A DNA stretch of 6,072 bases from an uncultured Roseburia sp. (lineage in GTDB: Bacteria > Bacillota > Clostridia > Lachnospirales > Lachnospiraceae): NCBI GenBank assembly GCA_934309475.1, contig CAKRDK010000042.1:1-6072 (forward strand), read 5' to 3'. The notes beneath the pieces were generated by a model. That model searched no databases and was not told the DNA's origin. It worked only from the letters and a program-made list of their open reading frames with translations. A program made the position numbers and the translations under genes. The first letter of the stretch is position 1. The number at the start of each line of letters is the position of its first letter. Shown in pieces: positions 5,635 to 6,072 of the stretch.

Positions 5635-6072
5635 CTAATCCGCACTCTCCCGTTTGCATTCATTCAGATAAGTCACTGCGGAAAGTGCTGCCACATTTCC
5701 TTCGCCTGCTGCCTTAATGTACTGGTACGGCGCACCTGTGATGTCTCCGCATGCAAAACATCCTTTTAAATTACATGCCATCTTTCTATCTACTTCGACA
5801 TGATTACCATCTAACTTTAATCCCGGAACCAGTTTTTCCGGCGAAACACATTCGCGCAGTAAAAAGACTCCGTCGACTGCCAACTCCTGCTGCTCCGTCA
5901 CAAGCGTCTCCACCTTCATGCCACCTTTGATTTCGAGCGGCTTCTCATGAATCACCTCGATATTTTCCGGTAACGTTACCTCCCCGTCATACATTGGCAG
6001 GTAATAAACCTTATCCGCCACCTCTGCAAGGAACGCTGCTTCCGCCTCTTCCTTTGCGGAAAAACCGACCAC
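5635..6072 (-). CDS. Thioredoxin-reductase-like FAD flavoprotein, C-terminal part
   Basis: Only the last 145 residues are in the window; the N-terminal FAD domain and any redox CxxC of the middle domain lie beyond the right edge. The end of the fragment is the FAD-closing segment of the family: GCFACGDITGAPYQYIKAAG (104-123), followed by GEGNVAALSAVTYL. The preceding part, VVGFSAKEEAEAAFLAEVAD (1-20) then KVYYLPMYDGEVTLPENIEV, occupies the place of the NADPH-binding domain. It lacks both the GxGxxA loop and the HRRxxxR motif of NADPH-dependent TrxB. It therefore resembles the clostridial reductase-like proteins that take electrons from another donor, such as ferredoxin. Cys105 and Cys108 form a CFAC within the FAD motif, probably by chance. 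The gene precedes trxA on the same strand, so thioredoxin is the likely partner. Confidence 0.85.
   Translation of the reverse strand: MVGFSAKEEAEAAFLAEVADKVYYLPMYDGEVTLPENIEVIHEKPLEIKGGMKVETLVTEQQELAVDGVFLLRECVSPEKLVPGLKLDGNHVEVDRKMACNLKGCFACGDITGAPYQYIKAAGEGNVAALSAVTYLNECKRESAD

Overview
The window looks like a piece of a Clostridia genome, most likely a Lachnospiraceae-type Firmicute. The reasons are strong AGGAGG-like ribosome sites on almost every gene, a PadR regulator, a cupin-AraC regulator typical of gut clostridia, moderate GC, and an unusual thioredoxin-reductase-like flavoprotein of a clostridial type. This assignment is an inference from gene style; no marker gene is present.

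Left block (minus strand, 4145 down to 1): a heterodimeric ABC exporter operon. ABC-A (2373-4145, degenerate ATPase site) and ABC-B (590-2380, canonical ATPase site) overlap by 8 nt. They are followed by a PadR-family regulator (129-509) that starts at GTG. A small overlapping ORF (2-166) follows, and it appears frameshifted or decayed against a membrane-segment frame that stays open at the left edge. The padR promoter (TTGACA-17-TACAAT) lies in the 80-bp ABC-B/padR gap. It is overlaid by a perfect 16-bp inverted repeat that looks like a pair of PadR operators. Eleven bases of the same motif recur in front of the ABC operon, so PadR probably controls both itself and the exporter. The closest described parallel is Lactococcus LmrR with LmrC/LmrD; the PadR here keeps a tryptophan at the place of LmrR's drug-stacking Trp.

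Middle: a divergent promoter region (4146-4312) separates the exporter from a cupin-AraC regulator (4313-5155, plus strand). That regulator may add a second layer of control.

Right block (minus strand): a thioredoxin (5227-5535) and, upstream of it, the C-terminal part of a thioredoxin-reductase-like flavoprotein (5635 to the right edge). A strong hairpin terminator (5164-5219) separates them from the AraC gene and can serve both strands. The flavoprotein fragment lacks recognisable NADPH-binding motifs and resembles the pyridine-nucleotide-independent clostridial reductases.

Nothing here is clearly a new kind of system. The points most worth checking are the double operator and its third copy, the doubly degenerate ABC half-site, the reductase without NADPH motifs, and the broken small gene after padR. 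No intergenic stretch exceeds 300 bases. No tRNA, rRNA, CRISPR array or insertion sequence was seen.
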